Assembly: GCA_900167895.1 (NCBI GenBank)
Contig: FUZR01000001.1
Location: 291,144-355,143 of the forward strand
Length of the DNA: 64,000 nucleotides
Origin: Bacteroidales bacterium WCE2004
GTDB lineage: Bacteria; Bacteroidota; Bacteroidia; Bacteroidales; UBA932
Reading direction: 5' to 3'
Within the stretch, counting starts at the first letter, position 1. The number at the start of each line of letters is the position of its first letter. Positions 24,548 to 34,500 of the stretch are shown here, piece after piece. The position numbers and the translations under genes were made by a program. Under the pieces are notes generated by a model, which was given only the letters and a program-made list of their open reading frames with translations, did no database searches and was not told where the DNA came from.

Positions 24548-24577
24548 AGCGCGGGCCCGGAAGGGTGGGCCCGCGCT
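24548..24577 (+). terminator. GC-rich hairpin after the SANT-like gene
   Basis: Perfect 11-bp stem AGCGCGGGCCC/GGGCCCGCGCT without a T-run. Two smaller hairpins (24594-24614 and 24627-24637) follow before the convergent aminotransferase gene. Confidence 0.5.
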
Positions 24578-24638
24578 GCACTACTACTAACCTCGAGTTG
24601 CGGGGTATGCAACTCAGTCGCTTCGCCCGAAAGGGCGG

Positions 24639-25832
24639 TTATTGGCGGCCCGGATAGGCCTCGAGCGCCTTCTGCAGCACGACGAGGGCCCGGGCAAGGT
24701 CTTCTTTACACAAAACATAGGCGATGCGCACCTCCTGGCGCCCCTCCCCCGGCTCCGTGTAGAAGCCGGCGCCGGGCGCCATCATCACCGTGGAGCCTTC
24801 GTACTGGAAGTCACGCAGGCACCAGATGCAGAACTTCTCGGCGTCGTCCACCGGAAGCTTGGCCATCGTGTAGAACGCGCCCATCGGGATCGGCGAATAC
24901 ACGCCGGGGATCTTGTTGAGCCCGTCGATCAGGAAGTTGCGGCGCTCGAGGTACTCCTCATACACGCCCCGCAGATACTCCTTCTGCACGCCCAGGGAGG
25001 CCTCGGCCACGATCTGCCCCAGCAGCGGCGGGGACAGGCGGGCCTGGCAGAACTTCATCACGGCGTCGCGGACCGCGCGGTTCTTGGTGCAGAGGCAGCC
25101 GATGCGGATGCCGCACTCCGAATAGCGCTTGGACACGGAGTCGAACAGGACGACGTTCTCCTCGATCCCCTCCATATGGAAGGCGGAGATGTACGGCATC
25201 CCGGTGTAGATGAATTCGCGATAGACTTCGTCGCTGAACAGGAAGAGGTTGTGCTTCTTGACGATGTCGCGAAGCCGCTGCATCTCCTTACGCGTATAGA
25301 GGTAGCCCGTCGGGTTGTTGGGGTTGCAGATCAGGATGGCCTTGGTGCGCGGAGTGATCTGCTCCTCGAACGCCTCCACCGAAGGCAGGCGGAAGCCGTC
25401 TTCGATATGCGTCTTGACGCTCTTGATCACGGCGCCCACGGAGATGGCGAACGCCATGTAATTGGCATAGAACGGGTCCGTGACGATGACTTCGTCGCCC
25501 GGCCCGAGACAGGCCAGGAACGCGAACAGCACGGCCTCGGAGCCGCCCGTCGTCACGATGATCTCCTCCGGAGAAAGGTAGATGCCGTACTCTGCGTAGT
25601 ACTGCACCATCTTGGTGCGCAGGCTCAGGTAGCCGTCGGACGGGCTGTACTCCAGGATGCTGCGGTCGACGGCCTTGAGGGCGTCCAGACCGCACTGCGG
25701 CGTCTTGATATCGGGCTGGCCGATGTTGAGATGATAGACGTGCACGCCGTTGCGCTTGGTCGCGTCGGCATAAGGAGCCAGCTTCCGGATCGGGGAAGAA
25801 GGCATGTTCTGCGCTCTCTGGGAAATCTCCAT
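24639..25832 (-). CDS. PLP-dependent class I aminotransferase (aspartate aminotransferase-like)
   Basis: A 397-residue fold-type I aminotransferase. Recognisable parts are HLNIGQPDIKTP at the N-terminus, ICNPNNPTGYLY, the FSDEVYREF Asp/Tyr that hold the PLP ring, SVSKRYSECGIRIG containing the Schiff-base Lys, and the C-terminal EVRIAYVL with the substrate-carboxylate Arg. It probably transaminates aspartate or a similar amino acid; specificity cannot be read from sequence. I start at the ATG at 25832, 19 nt after a TATATTTG box; an upstream extension would cross the promoter. Confidence 0.88.
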   Translation of the reverse strand: MEISQRAQNMPSSPIRKLAPYADATKRNGVHVYHLNIGQPDIKTPQCGLDALKAVDRSILEYSPSDGYLSLRTKMVQYYAEYGIYLSPEEIIVTTGGSEAVLFAFLACLGPGDEVIVTDPFYANYMAFAISVGAVIKSVKTHIEDGFRLPSVEAFEEQITPRTKAILICNPNNPTGYLYTRKEMQRLRDIVKKHNLFLFSDEVYREFIYTGMPYISAFHMEGIEENVVLFDSVSKRYSECGIRIGCLCTKNRAVRDAVMKFCQARLSPPLLGQIVAEASLGVQKEYLRGVYEEYLERRNFLIDGLNKIPGVYSPIPMGAFYTMAKLPVDDAEKFCIWCLRDFQYEGSTVMMAPGAGFYTEPGEGRQEVRIAYVLCKEDLARALVVLQKALEAYPGRQ

Positions 25833-25851
25833 GTCCGTTTTCAAATTTGGG

Positions 25852-25859
25852 CAAATATA
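25852..25859 (-). promoter_or_regulatory. -7 promoter box (TATATTTG) of the aminotransferase gene
   Basis: Perfect box on the minus strand, 19 nt before the ATG. Confidence 0.6.
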
Positions 25860-25924
25860 CGCAAAAAAACGGCTCACGCAATAGCTGCGCGGGCAGGATG
25901 ACGGGGCCTTCGGATTACAAGACA

Positions 25925-25955
25925 AAACGGGGTGCGCATCACGCGGACCCCGTTT
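25925..25955 (-). terminator. Terminator-like hairpin upstream of the aminotransferase
   Basis: AAACGGGGT (25925-25933) pairs with ACCCCGTTT (25947-25955), followed on the minus strand by TTTTGTCTTG. It may stop read-through from the susD region. Confidence 0.55.
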
Positions 25956-26184
25956 CCCACAATACAATTAACCAAAATCTACCACCCGGTATTTGAAATA
26001 AGCGGAAGGGCTTACGGGTGTACACCCTGTCCGTAGATGATTTATCCACTACAAAAGTATTATCTATTTTACAATTAAAATTTCAAAACAAGACCATTTG
26101 CAATCAATCCTGTTTCACGCTTCCCCCCTCATATACAGAGCCATGCATCATGAAAGCATATTGAAAGCCAATGACTGAAAAGCA
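25956..26184. other. AT-rich gene-free stretch
   Basis: No convincing gene on either strand. Base composition falls well below the neighbours. The only structure seen is a 12-bp palindrome GGGTGTACACCC at 26016-26027. Confidence 0.5.
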
Positions 26185-26216
26185 CAAAAAGGGACGCAAC
26201 GGCGGTGCGTCCCTTA
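26185..26216 (-). terminator. Terminator downstream of the susD remnant
   Basis: AAGGGACGCA (26189-26198) pairs with TGCGTCCCTT (26206-26215), with a T-run on the minus strand. Confidence 0.8.
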
Positions 26217-26241
26217 CAAAATTCAACTTCAGAATCAACGA

Positions 26242-26333
26242 TTAATAACCAGGATTCTGGGTAAGGTTGCCGTTGATGGCGATGGCGGCGTCGCCCGTAG
26301 AGCGGTTCGCCAGGTTAAGTGGTAAATAAGTCC
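26242..26333 (-). pseudogene. Orphan C-terminal fragment of a second susD
   Basis: About 29 codons on the minus strand end in INGNLTQNPGY and a TAA stop. The ending matches the C-terminus of SusD proteins; the intact susD next to it ends NLVQNPGY. Upstream the frame closes at a stop near 26334, so only the tail of a former susD remains, followed by its own terminator. The intact susD has a separate terminator, so the locus once held, or recombined with, a second copy. Confidence 0.6.
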
Positions 26334-26427
26334 GGCCAAGTGGTTATGGTGCCTTCAGCACAACATTATTTTTTCATCACTTTCGCCCAATAATCAATCA
26401 ACAAAAAAACAAGTGCGACATAGAAAA

Positions 26428-26458
26428 AAGCGGGTCGCGCCAATTGCGCGACCCGCTT
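26428..26458 (-). terminator. Terminator of susD
   Basis: A perfect 13-bp stem (26428-26440 with 26446-26458, loop CAATT) followed by a T-run on the minus strand, 22 nt past the susD stop. Confidence 0.88.
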
Positions 26459-26479
26459 GAAATAATCAGTCAGGACCTA

Positions 26480-28213
26480 TTAATATCCAGGGTTCTGGAC
26501 AAGGTTCGGATTCTTGTCAAGCTCGACGAGCGGGAACGGGAAGAGTTCGCTCTTGTTGGGCTTGAAGCCGACATTGTAGAGCTTGGCGCACCAGTCGGCC
26601 TCCGTCTCATCGATATAACCCTCGTGCTTGGCGGCACCGTCCTTGGAGAGCTTGTCGTAGTAGGTCGGATAGTAGCTGCCGTTGGCGGCCAGCTCCTGCG
26701 CGGCGTCGCCCCAACGGATCAGATCCTGGAAGCGCGTGCCATCCAGCCAGCACTCGAGGAATTTCTCCGACTTGACCGTCGCCATGTCGCACTTGGTGAC
26801 AGGAGTCTTGGAACCGGCACGCTCGTTGACCAGCTTCAGGGCAGCAAGGCCACTACCGTCGCTGTCGCCGTCCTGGGCGCAGCACTCTGCATAGAGGAGC
26901 AGCACCTCGGCATAGCGCATGATGGTGAGGTTCCAGTTGGCGACATTGCCATCCTCCATCACCCGATCTTCGGTACGGAAGAGACGCTTCCACATGAAGT
27001 AACCGATGTTGCCATAGATACCGGAAGCCTTGATACCACGGTTGGGATCAGCCTCCTTGGCCTCCTTGGTCGGGCAATCCGCATCGGAGAGGTACGGCAT
27101 ATCGTAGAGGACCTCGTCATAGGACTTGATCCAGGCCTTGCGGCGATAGGAATCCTCGCCGTCATAAGCAAGGATCTTGTCCACGAACTTCTGGGACGGG
27201 TTGACCCAGCCCCAACCGCCGGAGACAAACTCGGAACCGGTACCGGTCGGCGGATTCATATGGTCGGAACGCCAGGACCACAGCCAACGGAAGTTCGGTT
27301 GCGTACGGCCATAGGAATTCATGCCGGAGAAGAAGTTGAAGTTGAGCTCGAACACGGCCTCGGAAGAGGCGCGGCCGCTGTTGTGGTTGAGGGAAGCCAT
27401 CTTCTCACCGGGGATCAGCGCAAACTGCTTGCTGTCGATGACCATCTTGAGGGCAGCCTTGGCACCAGAATAATCGTGCTTGCTGATGAGAGCCTTGCCC
27501 TTGAGGGCGTAAGCATACTCCTTGGTGACACGGAGAGCACCCGAATAGCCGAAGTACTTATCATCCTCCAGGGCACCGAATTCCTTCTTTTCCTTTAAGC
27601 TAGGGATGGCCTTGTCGCACTCGTCGGCGACCCACTGGAAGACATCATCCTGGGAAGAAGCGTTCGCCAGCTTGTCGTCAGCGGAGAGGTTGTGGTCCAC
27701 GATCGGGGCGGTACCCCAGCCGAGGGCGAGGAGCAGTTGGGCCTGGGCACGGAGGATACGGGCCTCGGCCAGGCACTGCTTCTTGATCTCGGTATCGGCG
27801 AGTTCGCCGTCGAAGTGGTCGATCACGTCGTTGGCGGCCTTGATGATCATGTAGTAGCACTCGTAGGTGCCGGCGATCAGCGTGTTGTTGTAGTCAGCAC
27901 GGAAAGACTGGATCTCATTACCCGGCTGGCCGTCGGTCTTGTCGGAACCGGCCACATAGATCTCGTCGGTGGCATACTCCCACATCGAGAGGAACGGGCA
28001 GTCATTCCAGCCGGCGTCCGTCCACATCGTGTTGGAATAGAAACGGCCGGCGGTATAGTAAGCAGCCACGAGCGCCGACTGGGCGTCCTCGTTGGTCTTG
28101 TAGTAGGTCGGAAGATCAACGACACCCTTGCGCGGGTTGTCAAGCAAGCCTTCGCATCCGACGAACATGAAAGAGGCGGCCGCAACGATCAGAGAGATAA
28201 ATATCTTTTTCAT
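26480..28213 (-). CDS. SusD/RagB family surface glycan-binding lipoprotein
   Basis: A 577-residue SusD-like protein that caps the partner SusC channel and binds oligosaccharides at the cell surface. Lipoprotein signal MKKIFISLIVAAASFMFVGC with lipobox VGC. The body shows the TPR-like helical pattern of SusD and the typical ending NLVQNPGY. I start at the ATG at 28213, where the signal begins. It is 19 nt after susC and so in one operon. Its ligand is unknown; the nearby GH97 suggests an alpha-linked glycan. Confidence 0.93.
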   Translation of the reverse strand: MKKIFISLIVAAASFMFVGCEGLLDNPRKGVVDLPTYYKTNEDAQSALVAAYYTAGRFYSNTMWTDAGWNDCPFLSMWEYATDEIYVAGSDKTDGQPGNEIQSFRADYNNTLIAGTYECYYMIIKAANDVIDHFDGELADTEIKKQCLAEARILRAQAQLLLALGWGTAPIVDHNLSADDKLANASSQDDVFQWVADECDKAIPSLKEKKEFGALEDDKYFGYSGALRVTKEYAYALKGKALISKHDYSGAKAALKMVIDSKQFALIPGEKMASLNHNSGRASSEAVFELNFNFFSGMNSYGRTQPNFRWLWSWRSDHMNPPTGTGSEFVSGGWGWVNPSQKFVDKILAYDGEDSYRRKAWIKSYDEVLYDMPYLSDADCPTKEAKEADPNRGIKASGIYGNIGYFMWKRLFRTEDRVMEDGNVANWNLTIMRYAEVLLLYAECCAQDGDSDGSGLAALKLVNERAGSKTPVTKCDMATVKSEKFLECWLDGTRFQDLIRWGDAAQELAANGSYYPTYYDKLSKDGAAKHEGYIDETEADWCAKLYNVGFKPNKSELFPFPLVELDKNPNLVQNPGY

Positions 28214-28232
28214 TTCAGTAGTCTTGTATAGA

Positions 28233-31200
28233 TTAGAACTCAAGGTTAACACCGAAGACCACCGACTTCGCGGTCGGGTAGTTACCCATATCGATACCAG
28301 CCTGATCGGCCCTGCTGGTTGTAGTAGCCACCTCAGGATCGAGGCCGATGTACTTCGTGAAGGTGAAGAAGTTGTTCAGGCCGGCGAAGATGCGGAGGTT
28401 GTTGATCTTGGCTTTCTGCGTCAGGTTCTTCGGCAGCGTGTAGCCCAGCTGGATCTCGCGGATCTTGAGGTAGGAAGCGTCGAAGGTCGACATGGAGGAG
28501 GAGAAGGCCTGCGAAGACCACTTGCTGGCAGCAGGGAACTTGGCGTTGGCCTTGTCGATGGCAGGGTTGTCCCAGGAGTTGGCCCAGTAGTAGGAATACG
28601 TATTACATTCCTTACGGTCAGGACGCCAGGAGGTCTGGAAGGCCTTGTTGCCAGCGACACCGTTTGCGAAGACGGTGAAGTCGATGTTCTTCCAGTTGAG
28701 GCTGATGGTCAGACCATAGGTGAGGGTCGGGATGGCGGAGCCGAGGTCGACGCGGTCGGCCGCGACCGGAGAGGTGGTCGTGGTGCCGTCGGCGGCATAG
28801 TACAGGGCGTTGCCCTCATTGTCGAAACCGGCAGCCTTGTAGCCAAGGAAATACCACACGGGGTGACCGACGTCGCAGAAGGTACCTTGTTCCACGCCCT
28901 GGGGAGTATAACCAGGCAGCTGGCCCACATTGGGATCGATGAAGGTAACCTCGTTGTGCTGCCATGCGGCGTTGCCGTTGATGGAGTAGCCGAAGTCGCC
29001 GATCTGGTCGCGCCAGCCAAGCTCGAGCTCGATACCGCGGTTGTTCACGGAACCGGCGTTGATCGTCACGGTCGTAGCGACGCCAAGGTCGCCGAAAGCG
29101 GGAAGACCGACTTCCTTGGTCGGGCTGACAGGAACAAGCCAGTCGCGGGTGTTCTTGTCATAGTAACCGAGGCTGAAGTTGAGACGGTTGTTGAAGAGGC
29201 GGCCCTCGATGGCGGCGTCGAACTGCACGGAGGTCTCCCACCTCAGGTCAGGGTTGGCGAGACCGGAAGGAATGGAACCCAGCGTAACGGCAGGATCGAC
29301 GGCATCGAACTGGTAGTACACCGCGTTCGACAGGATGGAAGTCGAGTACAGGTAGTTGTCCAACACGTCGATGTTACCGTTGACACCGTAAGAAGCGCGG
29401 AGCTTGAGGAAGCTCACCAGGTTGCGATCCACGTTGTCACGGAAGAACGGCTCGTTGCTGATGTTCCAGTAGCCGGACACGGACGGGAAGTAACCCCAGC
29501 GGGACTCGGCAGGAAGCTTGGACGTATCGAACGCATCGGCACGGAAGTTGGCCTGGATGCTGTAGCGGCTGTCATAGGTATAGAGCAGACGGCCGAAATA
29601 GGACATGTTGGCGTTGCGGCCCGGAGCGTTGTTGATCTTCTTGGTCACGCCGTCGTCAAGGAGGAAGTCCATGTAACGGAAGTTCTCGGCATAACCCTTG
29701 AGGATGTTGGTACCGGTAGCGTTGGCGCTCAGGTTGTCCTTGTTGTTCTCCTCGAAGGACATACCGGCCATGACGCCGATCTCGTGCTTGCCGAAGGTAC
29801 GGTTGTAGTTGACGAGGTACTTGAAGCTCGAGTTGTTCGAAGCGGAGAGCGTGTAGTTGTAGTCCTTGAGCGTGGCGGTGCTGTAGTAAGGCGCCGTGTA
29901 GCTGTGGCTCTGGCTCTGGGCGATACGGTAGCCGAAACGGGACGTGAAGACCAGACCCTTGATCGGGCTGAAATTCAGGTAGGCGATACCGCGGATGTTG
30001 AAACCGCCGTTCGAGCTGTCGGTAGCGTCACGACGGACGAAAGGATGACCGGACTGGGTCTCACCGATGCGGGGAGCCATCCAGTACATACCGGTCTCGG
30101 GATCGGTGATCAGCGTGCAGCCGTGGCCGTCGCGCTCGGCGATCATCGCATCGGTCGGTTCCGCGGCGCGGGCCGGGAACAACGGGGAGGAAGTGATGGC
30201 GGAGAGGAGGAAGGAGCCGTTGTCGCTACCTTCGGTAACGCTCTTGGTGCTCCACTTCTCGATGGAGTTGTTGGTACCGATGGAGAGCCAATCTTTGATC
30301 TTGTAGTCGGCGTTGACCTGGAAGGTCAGACGGTTGTAGACATCCTTCTTGCCGCGGACGATACCGTCGTCGTAGACATTGTTGATGGCCACGTAGAGGC
30401 CGCCGCGCTCGTTACCGCCCTGGAAACCGACCGTGTGGTGGTTGCTCCAGGAAGGATTGAAGATCTCGTCGCTCCAGTTCACGTCGGTGCCGTCGTATTT
30501 GGCGTCCTCGAGCATCTTGTCGGTCATGAAACCGTTGGCCTTCTCGAACGCGATGTAGTCCTTGGCGTTCATGATGTCCAGCTTGCGGGACAGCATGGAA
30601 TAGATGAACTGGTTGTTATAGAAAATGCGGCCGTCGCCCTTCTTGCCGGACTTGGTGGTGATGAGCACCACACCGTTTCCGGCGGCAGCACCGTAGATGG
30701 CGGCAGAGGCAGCATCCTTCAGGACCTCCATGGACTCGATCATGTCCGGATCCAGATACTGGATGTTGTCCACCTTGAGACCGTCGACGATGAGGAGCGG
30801 ACTGATCTTGTTGGAGTTGGAGGAGACACCACGGACGCGGATCTCAGCACCCTTGCCCGGGGCACCGGAGCTCTTGACGATGTGCACACCGGAAGCCTTG
30901 CCCTGGAGGGCGGCGGCTGCATCGGTGGTGGAGCGGTTCTTGAGATCGTCGCCGCGGACGGAAGCCACGGAGCCGGTCAAGTCGCTCTTCTTCTGCACAC
31001 CGTAACCGATCACCACGGTCTCATCGAGCATCTCGGCATCCTCTTCGAGGACGACGACCATGTTGGCGGCGGCGGCGACACGCTTGGTGACGTAGCCGAT
31101 GCAGGAGACTTCCAGCGTGGTGCCGGGAGCGACGCGGATTTCGAAGTTACCGTCGAGATCCGTCTGGACGCCATTCGTGGTGCCGGGCACCAAAACGGCA

Positions 31201-31343
31201 GCGCCGATGACGCCAGCGTTGCTGGAGTCAACGACCTTGCCGCGAATAGCAGGATTCTGGGCGAGAGCTGAGCCCATACCCAGAAGACTGGCAGCAAAGA
31301 TCATGACGATCGTTGCTGCTTTCGCAAACAGTTGTTTGGTCAT
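28233..31343 (-). CDS. SusC/RagA family TonB-linked outer membrane transporter
   Basis: A 1036-residue SusC-type TonB-dependent transporter. Signal peptide to about residue 29, then a carboxypeptidase-D-regulatory-like domain (about 31-105, with GAAVLVPGTTNG and SCIGY), a TonB-box-like ETVVIGYG, the plug domain (LLIVDGLKVDNI, DPDMIESMEVLKDAASAAIYG) and a long 22-strand barrel ending in GVNLEF. It imports the glycan captured by SusD. It is first in the susCD operon and divergent from the hybrid regulator that probably controls it. Confidence 0.96.
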   Translation of the reverse strand: MTKQLFAKAATIVMIFAASLLGMGSALAQNPAIRGKVVDSSNAGVIGAAVLVPGTTNGVQTDLDGNFEIRVAPGTTLEVSCIGYVTKRVAAAANMVVVLEEDAEMLDETVVIGYGVQKKSDLTGSVASVRGDDLKNRSTTDAAAALQGKASGVHIVKSSGAPGKGAEIRVRGVSSNSNKISPLLIVDGLKVDNIQYLDPDMIESMEVLKDAASAAIYGAAAGNGVVLITTKSGKKGDGRIFYNNQFIYSMLSRKLDIMNAKDYIAFEKANGFMTDKMLEDAKYDGTDVNWSDEIFNPSWSNHHTVGFQGGNERGGLYVAINNVYDDGIVRGKKDVYNRLTFQVNADYKIKDWLSIGTNNSIEKWSTKSVTEGSDNGSFLLSAITSSPLFPARAAEPTDAMIAERDGHGCTLITDPETGMYWMAPRIGETQSGHPFVRRDATDSSNGGFNIRGIAYLNFSPIKGLVFTSRFGYRIAQSQSHSYTAPYYSTATLKDYNYTLSASNNSSFKYLVNYNRTFGKHEIGVMAGMSFEENNKDNLSANATGTNILKGYAENFRYMDFLLDDGVTKKINNAPGRNANMSYFGRLLYTYDSRYSIQANFRADAFDTSKLPAESRWGYFPSVSGYWNISNEPFFRDNVDRNLVSFLKLRASYGVNGNIDVLDNYLYSTSILSNAVYYQFDAVDPAVTLGSIPSGLANPDLRWETSVQFDAAIEGRLFNNRLNFSLGYYDKNTRDWLVPVSPTKEVGLPAFGDLGVATTVTINAGSVNNRGIELELGWRDQIGDFGYSINGNAAWQHNEVTFIDPNVGQLPGYTPQGVEQGTFCDVGHPVWYFLGYKAAGFDNEGNALYYAADGTTTTSPVAADRVDLGSAIPTLTYGLTISLNWKNIDFTVFANGVAGNKAFQTSWRPDRKECNTYSYYWANSWDNPAIDKANAKFPAASKWSSQAFSSSMSTFDASYLKIREIQLGYTLPKNLTQKAKINNLRIFAGLNNFFTFTKYIGLDPEVATTTSRADQAGIDMGNYPTAKSVVFGVNLEF

Positions 31344-31407
31344 AGAATAATAAATATTGGTTAAAAAAAAGGGTTGCTAGCCCGGGTTCGGTTTCACTCG
31401 AACTCCG

Positions 31408-31415
31408 CAAATATA
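31408..31415 (-). promoter_or_regulatory. -7 promoter box (TATATTTG) of susCD
   Basis: Perfect box on the minus strand giving a leader of about 60 nt; a TTTG about 22 bp further upstream is a -33 candidate. It is in the 233-bp divergent gap shared with the regulator gene, which should also hold the regulator's binding site. Confidence 0.6.
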
Positions 31416-31576
31416 ACTTTTAATTCACATATTTATTCAAAAAATAGATGCGGATTTTTATAAATTTTTTATACATTCTGAATAGATAAGCCCGCAAAGA
31501 ACCACATTCAAAAGGTATTGACCGAAAAATTAAAGGAATTATGGCTAACTTGCAGCCTGAAACGAAAAATATTTTG

Positions 31577-34500
31577 ATGAAATCGTATCATCCGCTCCTG
31601 CTTTTACTGGCCGGCCTCCTTTGCACGTCCCTGGAGGCGGCTCCTTACTATTATTTTGAGCATTATACCACCCACGAAGGCCTCCCTTCCAATACCATCC
31701 ATTGCACCTACCAGGACCGCTTCGGATTCGTCTGGATCGGCACGCGCGACGGCCTGACCCGCTTCGACGGCTACGATTTCCGCAGCCCCAGCGAACCGGG
31801 CGCCACCCTGATGACCAACCTGGCCAGCGTGGACATCAGCGAGGACGAGGACGGCCTGATCTGGTTCACGACCTCGGCCGGCGTGGGCTACTACAACCCC
31901 TATACGGGCCACACCGAATCGCTCGGCCTGCTGGGCTCCACGCCCGCCTTTGACCTCCAGCCTGACCTCAAGGGCAACGTCTGGATCACCGGCGACAAGG
32001 TATACCGCTATATAAAAGAGGACGGACGCATCCAGGAATACGCTTTTCCGGGCAGCAGCCCCGCCAAGATCACCGTCGACTCCTACGATTCCGTGTGGGT
32101 GATCCTCAACAACGGCTCGCTCTTCAACTTCGACAAGCGGCGCGACCGCTTCGACCCGACGCCGTTCCCCCACCGCCTGACCGACATCCAGCCGGCGGAA
32201 GACGGCCGGATGCTTGCCGCGACCCGCACCGGGCAGGTCTTCCTGATCGAGACCATCAACATGACCGCCACGCAGATCTTCGACAACAGTGCGCGCGAGA
32301 TCCGGCAGATCCTGGAGCGCAAGCCCGGCGAATACTGGATCGGCACGGACAACGGCCTGTTCGTCGTATTCCTGCGCAACGGCGAGATCAGCGAAGTCGC
32401 CGAGATCCACAACAGCGCCGACCCCCACTCCCTGTCGGCCAACTATGTCACCAGCCTCTCGAAGGACAAGGCCGGCAACGTCTGGATCGGCACCTACTAC
32501 AACGGCATCAACATCTGGCAGGACAAGCAGGACGAATTCACCATCTACTACCCCAACCCCGTGGCCGAGCGCTCAATGATCGGTTCGATCGTCCGCAGCA
32601 TCGTGTCCGACTCGGAAGGCGGCATCTGGTTCTGCACGGAGGACGGCGGCCTCAACCGCCTCAAGCCCGACCGGCGCGGCGGCGAGGCCTATGAGATCGA
32701 GCCCAAGCTCAACATGCAGGGCCTGACCATGGAAGGCGACAGCCTGTGGGTCTATACCTTCGGCAAGGGCGTCTGGCTCTACGACCCCGTCAAGCGCCAG
32801 CCCATCAAGCATTACGACGTCCACCGCAGCAGCGGCGTCGGCATCCTCACCCACGACGGGCAGATCGTGACCGGCTCGCTGAGCGGCCTGTATTATCTCG
32901 ACCGCGAGCAGGACAGATTCGTCCGCGACGAGAGCTTCCACGGCGGCTACGTCCACACGCTGTTCCAGGACAGCCGCGGCAACCTGTGGATCGGCACCTA
33001 CGGCAACGGCCTTTTCTGCCGCGACAGCGGCGGCAACACCCTCCTGCACATGACCGTCTCGTCCGACCGGGGCCTGACGGCGGACCGCATCACGTCTTTC
33101 TTCGAGGACAGCCAGCACCGCATCTGGATCACCACGGAAGGCGGCGGCCTCTGCTACACCGAGCCGATGCCGAACCTGGCCAACCTGCGCCTCAATTCCA
33201 TCACGCGTGCCGAAGGCCTGCCGTCCAACGTGACCTGCGCCGTGCTCGAGGACGAGAACCGCGTCCTGTGGGTCTCCTCCACCCGCGGCATCGTGCGTAT
33301 CGACGGAGAGACCTGCCAGATACACGACTACCTCTTCGACCGTCAGCAGATCATGGGCTCGCAGTTCTCCTACGGCGCGGCCATGCTCGCCCGCAACGGC
33401 ATGATCTACATGGGCAACACGTACGGCCTGGTCGTCTTCTCCCCCGCCCGCATGAAGAAAACGGTGCTCCGCCACCCGCTCTACATCACCAGCATCGAGG
33501 CCAGCAGCGCGGGCCGCACGATGCGCCTGCACGAGCCGGAACACACGGCCATCAACTCCAGCTGCATCCGCGTCAAATCGCGCGACGCCGCCCTGCTGTC
33601 CATCAGCTTCTCGGCGCCGAACTACTCTATCCTGCAGCACATTACCTACGAATACTCCCTCCACCGGGGCGGCCGCGAGCTGCTTTCCGACCGCACGGCG
33701 GAGAACAGCGTCCATTTCACCGGCCTGCGGCCGGGCCACTACCGCTTCGACGTCAATATCCTCGGCGCCGACTCCCCCAACGCCCGCCGCAGCCTGGAAT
33801 TCGACATCCTGGCCCCGCTCCTCTGGAGTGTCGGTGCCAAGATCATCTACGCCCTGTTCCTGCTCTCGCTGCTCTGCTTCTTCCTCTATGAGCTCGACAT
33901 GAAGCGCCGCCGCGACCGGGCCCGCCACATCACGCGGCTCGAGAACGAGAAGCAGAAAGAGATCTACGACGCCAAGATCAATTTCTTCACCAACATCACG
34001 CACGAGATCCGCACGCCGCTGACGCTCATCAAGATGCCGCTCGACAAGCTGATCGCGTCCGGCGAATACACGCCGAAGGCGGAGAAGGACATGCTGACCA
34101 TCCAGGCCAACGCCGACCGCCTGCTCTCGCTGACCAACCAGCTGCTCGACCTGCGCAAGATGGAGAAGAACGAGATCAAGCCCGTGTTCCTGAAGAACGA
34201 CTTCGCGGCCCTTGTCCGCACCACCTGCGCCAAATTCGAGCAGATGGCGGCCGAGCAGAAGACCGACCTGCGCGTGGACATCCAGAAAGATCCGTTCGAG
34301 ATCATGTGCGTGCGCGATTCCGTCGAGAAGATCGTCGGCAACCTGCTTTCCAACGCCGTCAAATACACCTACGACAGCATCGACGTGAGCCTCAAGGCGT
34401 CCGAGGACGGCAAGACGGCCATCCTGCGCGTCAACAGCAACGGCAACCTCATCCCGGCCCGCGAGGCCGAGAAAATCTTCGAAATCTTCTACCAGATGGG

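Noticed and set aside
26334..26423. Possible continuation of the susD remnant
   Set aside because: An in-frame stop occurs and no further SusD-like residues are seen.
28128..31271. Very long open frame on the plus strand across susC
   Set aside because: It mirrors the SusC gene, has no domain and the low-complexity Val/Glu/Asp pattern of an antisense frame in GC-rich DNA.
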